Below, one piece after another: positions 16,336-24,560 of a stretch of DNA of 45,262 nt (the stretch's first letter is position 1; each line of letters starts with the position of its first letter). The notes beneath the pieces are model-generated. The model did not search any database and had not been told where the DNA came from. It saw only the letters and a program-made list of their open reading frames with translations. The DNA comes from Acidobacteriota bacterium (GTDB lineage: Bacteria > Acidobacteriota > Vicinamibacteria > Vicinamibacterales > Fen-181). The DNA is taken from positions 1-45,262 of the forward strand of contig JANYLG010000189.1 of assembly GCA_025363775.1 (NCBI GenBank), read 5' to 3'. Both the position numbers and the translations under genes were made by a program.

Positions 16336-17640
16336 CTACACCCCCGCGGTTTCTTTCATCAGTGGCACTGACAGTCCTGTGCCGACACGATAGAGCATCT
16401 CTCCGGCCCTGGGCACCAGCAGCACGCCCTCGTGCTCCCGCCCGGCCCACTCGTCCACCCAAATCCCGGCCGGATCGACATAGCCCAGGTTGATCCGGCG
16501 GCACCGCGCCTCCGGGATGCCGGTGGCCAGCGTCACCTGGATCCTGGGAGTCTCGACACCCGTCACGGCGTCGTAGCCTCCGAGCCCCTTGAGGTGCGTC
16601 GAGTGCGCCAGCACGCCGCCCGGGTACTCCCGGAAACGCTCCCACTGCCCGAGGAAGTAGTCGCGGCAGTGGTAGCCGATCTCGTCGATGATCGAGCCGT
16701 GTGTGTAGCTCACCTCGGTAATGTGCGGCGCGTAGATGATCACTTCCCCGCCGTCCGCCACCGCCGGCTCCATCTTGTACATCCCCTTCGCGGCCGTCCA
16801 CAAGTCGTCGTACATCTCGGGCATCACCGAGAGCACGCGCCGAAACGGGCGGTCGGTATAGACGATGTGGGTGTGGGCGGACAAGGCCGCGGCGGCTTGC
16901 CACGCCTCGCGCGGCGAGCCGAAGTGCAGCCCCACGAGGCCGTCGTGCGTGACGACGAGCGCCAGACAGGCGACCGGCCGCGTGACGAGACTGGCGGCGC
17001 GGTCGATCACCGCGCGCACCGGCGTGTACCCGGCGCCGATGACATGGTAATTACTGATGAGGGCGCCCAGCCAGTGGGTGAAGTTGATGATGTCGCTGCC
17101 GGCGATCCCCGGGAAGAGGTACTTGTTTCCACCCGAGAAGCCGACCACCTCGTGCGGGAACACCGGACCGCAGATCAGGAGCTGGTCGTAGTCGAAGATG
17201 ATCTTGTTCAGCGACACCTCGACGTCCCGCTCCAACCGGCCGCCGGTCAGGGCCTTGACCTCGGACGCCGGGATCGTGCCCAGCGTCGCAAAGGTGGCCG
17301 GGTCATCCCATCGATGGTTGAAAATCCGGCTCCGACCGAACCGGCCGTCCACCACAGCGCGCCCGACGAGACGTCCGAGCTGCGCGTCGGTCATCGGCTG
17401 GTGAGTGCCGAGCGCCACCAGGTAGTCGAGCGCCGCGACACGCGGACCACCTTCCGCTTCGATCGTGTCGATCATCATCGGCAGCGGCATCGTCCGGGTC
17501 CCGTCCGGCACGATCACGAGCAGGCGCCGACCGTCGAGGCGGAGAGAGGCGAGGCCGCGAGACACGACATCGCGCGCCTCGTCATCCGTGAGGTATCGCC
17601 CAGCCGTTCCGGCGCCGATGCACGAAGGTTCGTCGTTCAT
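16336..17640 (-). CDS. LarA-family nickel-dependent hydroxyacid racemase/epimerase
   Basis: The 434-residue protein is a lactate racemase (LarA) homologue. LarA of Lactiplantibacillus uses R75, H108, H174, K184 and H200, with K184 holding the nickel-pincer nucleotide. Here I see DGTR49, GTH80, H109, H163, K173 (in 'GFSGGNKYLFPGIAG') and H189. The spacings H163-K173 (10) and K173-H189 (16) equal those in LarA, so the active site looks intact. LarA homologues are known to racemise or epimerise several 2-hydroxyacids, including D-gluconate at C2. Placed between a UxuB-like reductase and Gnd, conversion of D-mannonate to D-gluconate is the attractive reading (inference). The cofactor genes larB, larC and larE are not in the window. 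The ATG overlaps the SDR stop (ATGA). Confidence 0.85.
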   Translation of the reverse strand: MNDEPSCIGAGTAGRYLTDDEARDVVSRGLASLRLDGRRLLVIVPDGTRTMPLPMMIDTIEAEGGPRVAALDYLVALGTHQPMTDAQLGRLVGRAVVDGRFGRSRIFNHRWDDPATFATLGTIPASEVKALTGGRLERDVEVSLNKIIFDYDQLLICGPVFPHEVVGFSGGNKYLFPGIAGSDIINFTHWLGALISNYHVIGAGYTPVRAVIDRAASLVTRPVACLALVVTHDGLVGLHFGSPREAWQAAAALSAHTHIVYTDRPFRRVLSVMPEMYDDLWTAAKGMYKMEPAVADGGEVIIYAPHITEVSYTHGSIIDEIGYHCRDYFLGQWERFREYPGGVLAHSTHLKGLGGYDAVTGVETPRIQVTLATGIPEARCRRINLGYVDPAGIWVDEWAGREHEGVLLVPRAGEMLYRVGTGLSVPLMKETAGV

Positions 17641-18473
17641 ACGCCACTGAATGCCGAAAACCCTCCATCGATGGGCAGCACGATGCCGGTGACGAACGCC
17701 GACGCCGGGGACAGCAACCACATGACCGCGCCCAGCAGGTCGTCTGGCGTGCCGAACCGAGCCATCGGCGTGTGCGCGAGGATCGTCTGCCCGCGCGGCG
17801 TCAGCCCCCCGGTCTCCTTGTCCACCAGCAGGAACTCGTTCTGGCGCGTCTTGAGGAAACCCGGCGCGATAGCGTTGACCCTGATCCGCGGGGAATACTC
17901 CTGCGCCATGTGGACGGCCAGCCACTGCGTGAAATTGCTGACGGCCGCCTTGGCCGCCGAATAACCGGGGATGCGCGTCAGCGGCCGGAAGGCATTCATC
18001 GACGACACATTGAGAATGACCCCTTCTCCCCGATCGACCATCGAGCGGCCGAAGACCTGCGAGGACAGCACGGTGCCGAGCAGGTTGAGATCGATGACAC
18101 ACCGCAGCGCCTCGGGCGACAGGTCGAAGAACGAACGTTGCGGTCCCGTGGTGGCCTCGGGCTTATTGCCGCCCGCGTTGTTGATCAGGGCGTCGGGCGG
18201 ACCGAACGTGTCGAGCACGATGTCGGCGGCCTTGCGCAGGCTGTCGGCGTCGAGGACATCAGCGCCGACGACGACGGCGCGACCGGCCGCCTCGGGCCCC
18301 ATCAGGTCGAGCAGCCCTTTGGCAGGATCGAGGTTGCGGTCGAGCATGACGAGATTGGCGCCGCATCCGACCAGCGCGCAGCCGATTTCGCCGCCGATCA
18401 CGCCCATCGCACCCGTCAACACGATCGTCCGGCCCGTGAAATCGTAAAGGCGTGAGAGTTCAGCGAGATTCAT
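17637..18473 (-). CDS. SDR oxidoreductase, probable D-mannonate (fructuronate) oxidoreductase
   Basis: This is a classical 278-residue short-chain dehydrogenase. It has the dinucleotide loop TGAMGVIG (20-27), D45 at the end of strand 2 (NAD-type), NNAG (98-101), the catalytic serine region at 157-158 and Y171-x3-K175. It resembles the SDR-type UxuB enzymes of Gram-positive bacteria (YjmF class) that reduce D-fructuronate to D-mannonate, and the surrounding uxaC, uxaE and exuT genes fit that role. Substrate assignment is by context; a gluconate-5-dehydrogenase-like role is the main alternative. It is the first gene of a four-gene operon (SDR, LarA-like, gnd, kinase), with a sigma70-like promoter and a palindromic operator upstream. 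Confidence 0.82.
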   Translation of the reverse strand: MNLAELSRLYDFTGRTIVLTGAMGVIGGEIGCALVGCGANLVMLDRNLDPAKGLLDLMGPEAAGRAVVVGADVLDADSLRKAADIVLDTFGPPDALINNAGGNKPEATTGPQRSFFDLSPEALRCVIDLNLLGTVLSSQVFGRSMVDRGEGVILNVSSMNAFRPLTRIPGYSAAKAAVSNFTQWLAVHMAQEYSPRIRVNAIAPGFLKTRQNEFLLVDKETGGLTPRGQTILAHTPMARFGTPDDLLGAVMWLLSPASAFVTGIVLPIDGGFSAFSGV

Positions 18474-18504
18474 AATCTCAAACCATCGAAGCCTTTGAGT
18501 TCTA

Positions 18505-18519
18505 GCTGGTAATACCAGC
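18505..18519. promoter_or_regulatory. Palindromic operator of the SDR-LarA-gnd-kinase operon
   Basis: GCTGGTAATACCAGC is a 15-bp palindrome with one central base and matches the TGGNNNNNCCA form bound by FadR-subfamily GntR proteins. It lies 32 bases before the SDR start codon and about +31 to +45 from the predicted transcription start. The ten bases GGTAATACCA recur in front of the second regulator gene at 31195-31204. Confidence 0.65.
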
Positions 18520-18556
18520 AGATAACATTAGCCATCCTCGACATCGCCGTAACGTG

Positions 18557-18585
18557 AGTCTAGTCCGGCGAGGGAACGCTGTCAA
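18557..18585 (-). promoter_or_regulatory. Candidate sigma70-type promoter of the SDR operon
   Basis: Read on the minus strand, a perfect -35 TTGACA (18585-18580) is followed by 17 bases and TAGACT (18562-18557). Transcription would begin near 18550 and pass through the palindrome at 18505-18519 before the SDR start codon. Confidence 0.6.
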
Positions 18586-18697
18586 CAGACAGCAGATCAT
18601 CGTTCACTTTCATTGTTTCAGCGCCTGATCCGGTCAGTTTTCCGTCCGGGCTGACACAGCCAGACTGGAGTATGCTGTTGCTGGCCACCAAGAGCAT

Positions 18698-18708
18698 TGG
18701 ACGGACCA
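18698..18708. promoter_or_regulatory. TGGACGGACCA palindromic site upstream of the GH2 remnant
   Basis: This 11-bp site is the exact reverse complement of TGGTCCGTCCA at 20116-20126 upstream of the TonB receptor. In both places the flanks read AT before and TTA after. It again fits the TGGNNNNNCCA form of FadR-type operators but differs from the GGTAATACC class. It may be the operator of polymer-utilisation genes. Confidence 0.45.
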
Positions 18709-18820
18709 TTAACAAAGCCCCCATGTCGATCCTGTCGTTTTTCAGGCGAACGCAACCGTGTATGATGCCCGGCATATGCCGCGCCACGATTCCCGGCGTC
18801 GCGCGCGGGAGGACATCCCC

Positions 18821-19857
18821 ATGATGAACGGTCCTGTCCTGAGTCGAAGAGCACTGCTGAAATCAGCCGCGGCGGCCGCAGCCGTCACATGGGGCCGCGT
18901 CGTGCCTGGTGGAGTCGCGGCCGCCGACGCCAGAACGGTGACCGGAGTCGCATCCCGACTGCTGTTGGACCGCTGGGAGTACTACCGCGGTTCGCTGGGC
19001 GGCATCTGGGAGGTGTGGCGCGGCGACAAGGCCAGCGACAACGTGCCCTGGCAGGGCGTCACGATCCCGCACTGCGTGAACGCGCTCGACGCGCTCGACC
19101 CGGACATCAAGTACTACCAGGGGCCCGCCTGGTACCGCACCACCGTCCCCGCTCCCCCGTTGGCGCCCGGCACGCGCACGCTGCTCGCGGGCTGGTACCG
19201 AGGGCGCTACACCGAGTACCGAAGTTCGATCGAGCAGGAGATGAAGCGAGTCCGGCATTTCTTTCACGCCGAATGGGGCGGAGACAGCCACGCCGGCCGG
19301 CACTCCGAGGATCCCGACCGGTTGCTCTCGCGCGTCGCGACCGGCCAGGGCACCGACGAACGCGGCCTCGACTACCTCCTGAACGGCGGGCAGTCGCGGG
19401 CGTCCCGGGACGGGGACTGGTCTGAGAGCTACATCTGCAACCTGTTCGACTGGCATCTGAAGGAGCAGGAGACGATGCCGTCGCTGACGGGCACGGCGCA
19501 GTGGATCTTCAAAGACTTCTCCACCCCGCTCCGCGCCGAGAATCCCATCCCGCGCATGAACCAGAAAGGCCTGGTCGAACGCGACCTGACGCCCAAGGAA
19601 GGCTACTACGTCTTCCAGAGCTACTGGGCGGCTCGCCCGATGGTACACATCTACGGCCACTCGTGGCCAGTGCGCTGGGGCGACCGCGATGAGCGGAAAC
19701 TGATGAAGGTGTATTCGAACTGCGCGTCGTGGGCGGCGCGCGCCTGGTCGAGATGGCCAACGGACGCGCAAGCATTCGCCTCGAACGCCAGGGCGGCGCG
19801 TCCACGGTCAGCCTGTCCGCCAAAGACCTGCCCACCGTGTTCCTGCTGGTGGGGTGA
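18821..19857 (+). pseudogene. Decayed GH2-family glycosidase with two internal deletions
   Basis: From the ATG at 18821 (GGGAGG upstream) the frame encodes a twin-arginine-like leader (SRRALLKS), then the GH2 N-terminal sugar-binding motif including 'VTIPHCVNALD' and 'YYQGPAWYRTTV'. Near 19185 it jumps in frame, without most of the beta-sandwich and barrel, into the C-terminal half of the catalytic domain ('FFHAEWGGDSHAG', 'ESYICNLFDWHLKE', 'WIFKDFSTPLR', 'MNQKGLVERDLTPKEGYYVF'). At about 19730, after 'KVYSNC', the match continues in another frame as 'ARLVEMANGRASIRL' and ends with a TGA at 19855-19857, skipping another 100 or more residues. Intact relatives (beta-galactosidase or glucuronidase-like) are about 800-1000 residues. 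It is almost certainly inactive. Confidence 0.8.
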
Positions 19858-20071
19858 CGCAGGGGGCGGCAGTGTTCGCGGCGACGCAGGAGGCGACAGG
19901 TGGCATCGGGTCGAAGGTCGTCGAGCCACAGGTTCGGCCAGGCATCCACGACAAGACATAACCTATGACCCGAGAACGTCGGTAACGGTCCGACCAGTGC
20001 GAGCCATGGCCCAAGGCACTTCACGCCAGATGACGGAAGTCTTCTAGCATTTTGGCGTCATTTGAAATCAA

Positions 20072-20101
20072 TTGACACCATGACCTTCGCCGTGGTATTT
20101 C
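20072..20101 (+). promoter_or_regulatory. Candidate promoter of the TonB receptor gene
   Basis: A perfect TTGACA (20072-20077) is followed after 18 bases by TATTTC (20096-20101), a weak -10. Transcription would start close to 20108, so the palindrome at 20116-20126 would sit at about +8 to +18, a typical repressor position. Confidence 0.4.
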
Positions 20102-20115
20102 ATATGACCTTGAAT

Positions 20116-20126
20116 TGGTCCGTCCA
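20116..20126. promoter_or_regulatory. TGGTCCGTCCA palindromic site upstream of the TonB receptor
   Basis: TGGTCCGTCCA fits the TGGNNNNNCCA form and is the exact reverse complement of the site at 18698-18708. The aligned pair reads ATTGGWCSGWCCATTA. It is probably an operator for a FadR-type regulator; which of the two regulators in the window binds it, if either, is unknown. Confidence 0.45.
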
Positions 20127-20268
20127 TTAGGGCTATTCGGAAGCACGTTCTCGCGCGACTCCGCGGCCGCCGGGACACGCCCTTGGGACGGCACAAAGAG
20201 CACGTCTGGTTTCTCGATCGCCACCGGGTGGACTGCGGCAGTTGACTGAAGATGCTGGAGGATTTTCT

Positions 20269-23200
20269 ATGAGCAGGAGGCTTGGCGTACTGCTTGGACT
20301 CGTCGCGGCGGTCCTGCTGCTGGCAGCGCCCGTCGTGTCGGCTCAGGCGACCACCGGTCGAATTTCCGGCGTCGTGAAAGACACGTCGGGTGGCGTCCTT
20401 CCAGGCGTGACCGTGACAGTCACCGAAACCCGCACGGGCTTTGTGCGTACGGACACGTCCAACGCCCAGGGCACGTACGTCTTCGTCAACCTGCCGCTCG
20501 GCGACTACACCGTCGGCGCCGAGATCGAGGGGTTCAAGAAAGGACTGAAGTCGGGCTACGTGCTGGTGGCTGACGGCCGTCTGACCGCCGACTTCACCCT
20601 CGAGGTCGGCGTGTTCAGCGAGGTCGTGCATGTGTCGGTGCAGGCCGAGATGGTCAACACCGTATCGGGCGAGCTCGCGCGCACGGTCGATCGCGCGCAG
20701 GTGGAGGACCTGGCGCTCAACGGCCGCAACTACATGCAGATGGTGACGCTCGTCCCGGGTGCGCCGCTCGTCGACACCACCGCGCCGCTCGACATCATGA
20801 CCGGCCTCGGCATCAACACGACGGTCAACGGCAGCCGGACGAATGCGAGCCTGCTGACGGTGGACGGCGGCTTCAACATGGACGGCGGCAGCAACAACAG
20901 CCAGATCAGCAACGTCGGCATCGACTTCATCGACCAGGTGAGCGTCAAGACGTCGAACTTCTCCGCCGAGAACGGCCGAAATTCCGGTGCGGCCATCAAC
21001 GTCGTCACGCGCAGTGGCTCCAACGTCTTCAAGGGAAGCGTCTTCGAGTACATGCGGCGTGACAGGTGGGACAACAACGACTACTTCAACAATCTGAAGA
21101 AGATCACCAAGCCGACGCTGAGCTACGACGACCCGGGGTTCAGCCTCGGCGGCCCGATCGCGAAGAACAAGATCTTCTTCTTCGGCGGCATGGAGTGGAA
21201 GCGGATCCGCCGTCTGACGTCCCCGTCCACGCGGACGCTGCCCACCAGCCTCATGCGCACCGGCAATTTCAGCCAGCTGTCCGCGACGATCAAGGACCCG
21301 CTGACCGGTCTGGCGTTCCCCGGAAACATCATCCCCGCCAACCGGATCACGGCCGACGGTCGCGCCATCGCGAACGTGTATGACGCGATGTCGAAGGTGG
21401 CGGCGCAGTACAACGACACCGTCCTGACCAACAACACCGTCTTCCAGGACAACAATCCGTTCGATTTCCGCCAGGAGATGATGCGCGTCGACTACCAACC
21501 GAGCGGCTCACACCGGTTGACCGCGCGGCTCGTGTTCGACCACTACAACCTCATCGAGCCCGGAGGCACCTTCATCAGCTCGCAGATGCCGACGGTGCCG
21601 ACCAACCGCATTCGGCCGGGCCGCAACGTCCAGATCAACGAATACTGGACGCTGAGAAACAACCTCATCAACGAGGCGAAGTTCAACTACTCGGGGAATG
21701 GCCAGATCATCCCGCCCGTTGGCGACGCCTGGAAGCGATCGACGTACGGGTTCGCGTTCCCGCAGATCTACAGCGGCGGCGGCAACTATCCCGACAGCAT
21801 CCCGGACGTGGACTTTACAGGTGGCTATGCAACGTTCCGGGGCGCCGCGCAATCGCTGTTGTCGCCTACCTGGGACTACTCGTTCTCGGACAACCTGACG
21901 TGGCTCAAGGGAAATCATACGCTGAAGGCCGGGATGCTGATGGTCTACAACCAGAAGAACCAGAACGGCCGCTCCACCTATGACGGGTTCGTGAGCTTCA
22001 ACAATTCGGGCAACCCGAACTCGACCGGGAACGCTTTCGCCGACGCGCTGCTCGGCAACTACCGGACCTACCAGGAGGCGCAGCTCGACCCGATCGGCTA
22101 CTTTCGGTTCTGGCAGTACGAGGGATTCGTATCCGACGCGTGGCGCGTAAACGACCGGTTGAGCGTCGAGGCGGGCCTTCGCTATGCCTGGCAGATGCCG
22201 ACGGTCACGCTGGGCAACAACACGACCAGCTTCGACCCGGCGATCTACAACACGGCGCAGGCCGTGACCATCCTCCCGAACGGCACCATCGTCGCCGGCA
22301 CCGGCAACCGGTACAACGGCCTGACGCGCCCCGGCGAGGTGCCTGCCGATCAGGTTGGCAACGTCCCGAATGCCACCAACCCGGCGGTGCAGACGATCCC
22401 GATCGCCGCCTCGAACGGCTACTACAAGTCGCAGAACCTCTTGGCGCCGCGCTTCAGCTTCGCGTGGAAGCCGTTCGGTGACGGCTCCACCGCGGTCCGC
22501 GGCGGCGTGGGACTGTTCTACGACCGGCCCGAAGGGAACCTGTATTTCGCGCTCGTCAACAACCCGCCGTTCTCGCTGAGCTCCTCCTTGGAGAACGGCA
22601 ACCTGGCGAATCCCGGCGGCGGCACGGCGTCCGCGCTGGCGCCCTGGGCCAGCATGAACGCGCTCGATCCGAACCTCCAGATCCCGAAGGTCTGGAACTG
22701 GAGCCTCGGCGTGCAGCGCGAGCTGGGGTTCTGGGGTCTGTTCGGTGAAGTCACCTATGTCGGCAACAAGGGTCAGAACCTGATCCGCCAGCCCGACATC
22801 AACCGGCCCAGCTTTGCAGACCTCGAGGCTAACGCCGTGGGTGCGAAGGCCAACACGAACTACCTCAGGCCCTATAAGGGCTACTCGAATATCCTGATGC
22901 GGCTGTCGGACGCGGAGTCGAAGTACAACTCGCTGCAGTTCTTCCTCAGCCGCCGGCGCGGCAGCGTCAACTTCACGCTCAACTACACGTACTCGCGCGC
23001 CTGGGACAACGGCAGCGGCAACGGGGACAACCTGGATACGGGCGCCGATTGGCACGACCTCAGCTACAACTGGGGGCCCAGCGATAACGATCGCCGGCAC
23101 GTGTTTGTCAGCACGTGGACCTACCGCCTGCCCTTCTGGCTGAACAGGCAGGACGTCCTGGGCAGCGTTCTCGGCGGGTGGGAGATCTCGGGCATCACGC

Positions 23201-23613
23201 GCTTCCAGTCGGGCGCACCGTTCACGGTGTCGGGCAACACCGCGATTGGCAGCCGTCGGGCGGACTTCACCGGCGGCAGCGAGCAGCTGTCCAACGTGGG
23301 CCAGCTCCTGGCCAACAACAGCGTCGCCTGGCTCGACGCCACCAAGTTCAGCGCGGCTCCCGAGAGCCGGCTGGGCAACAGCGGCCGCAACGCGTTCTAC
23401 GGGTCCGGCCTCCAGCAGTGGGATATATCCCTGCGGAAGCAGTTCCGGCTGAAGGGCAGCACGAAGGTGCAGTTCCAGGCGGACTTCTTCAACGCCTTCA
23501 ACAATCTCATCCTCCGCAACCCGTCGACGACCGTGACCAACTCCGATTTCGGCACGATCACCTCGGCGGCGCCGCTGCGCAACGTGCAGATCGGGCTCCG
23601 GTTCATGTTCTAA
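20269..23613 (+). CDS. TonB-dependent receptor, Oar-like with carboxypeptidase regulatory domain
   Basis: The 1114-residue protein starts at the ATG at 20269 (GGAGG seven bases upstream); a TTG further upstream is less likely. A Sec signal ends near VSA|QA. Residues about 30-95 form a carboxypeptidase-regulatory-like beta domain ('ISGVVKDTSGGVLPGVTV', 'GTYVFVNLPLGDYTV'). The plug domain follows (about 115-240, with 'INTTVNGSRTNASLLTVDGG'), then a long 22-strand barrel ending in the outer-membrane signature '...IGLRFMF' with terminal Phe. Such receptors import oligosaccharides or peptides across the outer membrane with TonB energy. No SusD partner is present, as is usual in Acidobacteria. Its neighbours suggest a uronate-containing glycan as ligand. 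An isomerase gene follows 23 bases downstream. Confidence 0.9.
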   Translation: MSRRLGVLLGLVAAVLLLAAPVVSAQATTGRISGVVKDTSGGVLPGVTVTVTETRTGFVRTDTSNAQGTYVFVNLPLGDYTVGAEIEGFKKGLKSGYVLVADGRLTADFTLEVGVFSEVVHVSVQAEMVNTVSGELARTVDRAQVEDLALNGRNYMQMVTLVPGAPLVDTTAPLDIMTGLGINTTVNGSRTNASLLTVDGGFNMDGGSNNSQISNVGIDFIDQVSVKTSNFSAENGRNSGAAINVVTRSGSNVFKGSVFEYMRRDRWDNNDYFNNLKKITKPTLSYDDPGFSLGGPIAKNKIFFFGGMEWKRIRRLTSPSTRTLPTSLMRTGNFSQLSATIKDPLTGLAFPGNIIPANRITADGRAIANVYDAMSKVAAQYNDTVLTNNTVFQDNNPFDFRQEMMRVDYQPSGSHRLTARLVFDHYNLIEPGGTFISSQMPTVPTNRIRPGRNVQINEYWTLRNNLINEAKFNYSGNGQIIPPVGDAWKRSTYGFAFPQIYSGGGNYPDSIPDVDFTGGYATFRGAAQSLLSPTWDYSFSDNLTWLKGNHTLKAGMLMVYNQKNQNGRSTYDGFVSFNNSGNPNSTGNAFADALLGNYRTYQEAQLDPIGYFRFWQYEGFVSDAWRVNDRLSVEAGLRYAWQMPTVTLGNNTTSFDPAIYNTAQAVTILPNGTIVAGTGNRYNGLTRPGEVPADQVGNVPNATNPAVQTIPIAASNGYYKSQNLLAPRFSFAWKPFGDGSTAVRGGVGLFYDRPEGNLYFALVNNPPFSLSSSLENGNLANPGGGTASALAPWASMNALDPNLQIPKVWNWSLGVQRELGFWGLFGEVTYVGNKGQNLIRQPDINRPSFADLEANAVGAKANTNYLRPYKGYSNILMRLSDAESKYNSLQFFLSRRRGSVNFTLNYTYSRAWDNGSGNGDNLDTGADWHDLSYNWGPSDNDRRHVFVSTWTYRLPFWLNRQDVLGSVLGGWEISGITRFQSGAPFTVSGNTAIGSRRADFTGGSEQLSNVGQLLANNSVAWLDATKFSAAPESRLGNSGRNAFYGSGLQQWDISLRKQFRLKGSTKVQFQADFFNAFNNLILRNPSTTVTNSDFGTITSAAPLRNVQIGLRFMF

Positions 23614-23636
23614 GGAAGGGATCAGGGGTTAGGGAC

Positions 23637-24488
23637 ATGACCACACATTCCCGTCGGGGATTCGTCAAGCTCGCGGCGGCCACGGCCGCGGCCGCCGGCG
23701 TGATGCCCGGACTGCGGGCTGGCGCGTTCGACGACACCGTCGCTGCTGCCGCGGCGCCGGCCGGCTTCGATCTCGGGATCGCATCCTACACGTTTCGCGC
23801 CTTCAGCCTGGATCAGGCGATCGCCATGACGCGCCGGCTTCGGATCCGGAAGATCACCCTCAAGGACATGCACCTGCCGATGGCGGTAACCGCGGACGAG
23901 ATGGCATCGGTGCGCGAGCGCCTCAAGGCCGCTGGCATCGAGCTCTCCTCCTGCGGGGTCGTCTACATGAAGACCGAGGAGGAGGTACACAAGGCGTTCG
24001 CCTACGCGCAACTGGCAGGGATCACGATGATGGTCGGCGTGCCCGACGCGCCGCTGCTTCCGCTCGCCGAGCGCAAGGTCAAGGAGACCAGCATCTCGCT
24101 GGCTATCCACAACCACGGGCCGACCGACCAGCGCTTCCCCAGCCCCGAGAGCGCCTACTCGCTGATCGGGAAGATGGACCGCCGCATGGGCCTCTGCATC
24201 GACGTCGGGCACACCCAGCGACTCGGCCTCGACCCGGCCGCACAGGTCGAGAAGTACTTCGACCGGCTGCTCGATGTTCACATCAAGGACGTCAGTGCAA
24301 CCGACGCGAATGGCACCACCGTGGAAATCGGGAGCGGCGTGATCGACACGGTCAAGTTGCTCCGCACGCTTGCGAAGCTCAAGTACGCGGGCACGCTGCA
24401 CTTCGAGCACGAAAAAGACGAGAGGGACCCATTCCCGGGCGTGGCCGAATCGGTGGGCTACGTGCGGGGAATCATGGCAGCCATGTAG
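23637..24488 (+). CDS. Sugar phosphate isomerase/epimerase-like TIM-barrel protein
   Basis: The 283-residue protein has a twin-arginine-type leader (HSRRGFVKLAAAT, Ala-rich h-region to about residue 30), then an xylose-isomerase-like TIM barrel ('FDLGIASYTFRAF', 'AIHNHGPTDQ', 'GLCIDVGHTQRLG', 'LLDVHIKDVS', 'LHFEHEKDE'). The His, Asp and Glu residues in these blocks are the usual divalent-metal ligands of the AP-endonuclease-2 fold. Family members isomerise or epimerise sugars; many secreted acidobacterial copies have no known substrate. It follows the TonB receptor closely on the same strand, so it may process the imported sugar in the periplasm. The gene start is the ATG at 23637 preceded by AGGG. 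Confidence 0.85.
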   Translation: MTTHSRRGFVKLAAATAAAAGVMPGLRAGAFDDTVAAAAAPAGFDLGIASYTFRAFSLDQAIAMTRRLRIRKITLKDMHLPMAVTADEMASVRERLKAAGIELSSCGVVYMKTEEEVHKAFAYAQLAGITMMVGVPDAPLLPLAERKVKETSISLAIHNHGPTDQRFPSPESAYSLIGKMDRRMGLCIDVGHTQRLGLDPAAQVEKYFDRLLDVHIKDVSATDANGTTVEIGSGVIDTVKLLRTLAKLKYAGTLHFEHEKDERDPFPGVAESVGYVRGIMAAM

Positions 24489-24560
24489 CAACTGACGCAG
24501 TCAGTCGGAACTGCTCGCAGAGGGGTCGCTCCCTACTACCTGAGCCGCATCCCGCTTCCT

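Larger units (their letters stand above)
18474..18820. other. Regulatory region between the SDR operon and the GH2 remnant
   Basis: No gene is seen in this AT-richer stretch. It carries the minus-strand promoter and operator of the SDR operon, a second palindrome of another class (18698-18708) and a plus-strand candidate promoter for the GH2 remnant: TTTTCA at 18739-18744, then 16 bases, then TATGAT at 18761-18766. Confidence 0.6.
19858..20268. other. Leader region of the TonB receptor gene
   Basis: I see no gene in this stretch. The first 180 bases look like further debris downstream of the GH2 remnant. The second half is AT-richer and carries a candidate promoter (20072-20101), the TGGTCCGTCCA palindrome (20116-20126) and a leader of about 140 bases before the receptor start codon. 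Confidence 0.5.

Noticed and set aside
14930-16903. Longer N-terminal extension of the 6-phosphogluconate dehydrogenase frame
   Set aside because: The extra 190 codons overlap the LarA-like gene antiphase and are Arg-rich; the Rossmann motif starts nine residues after the ATG at 16333, as expected.
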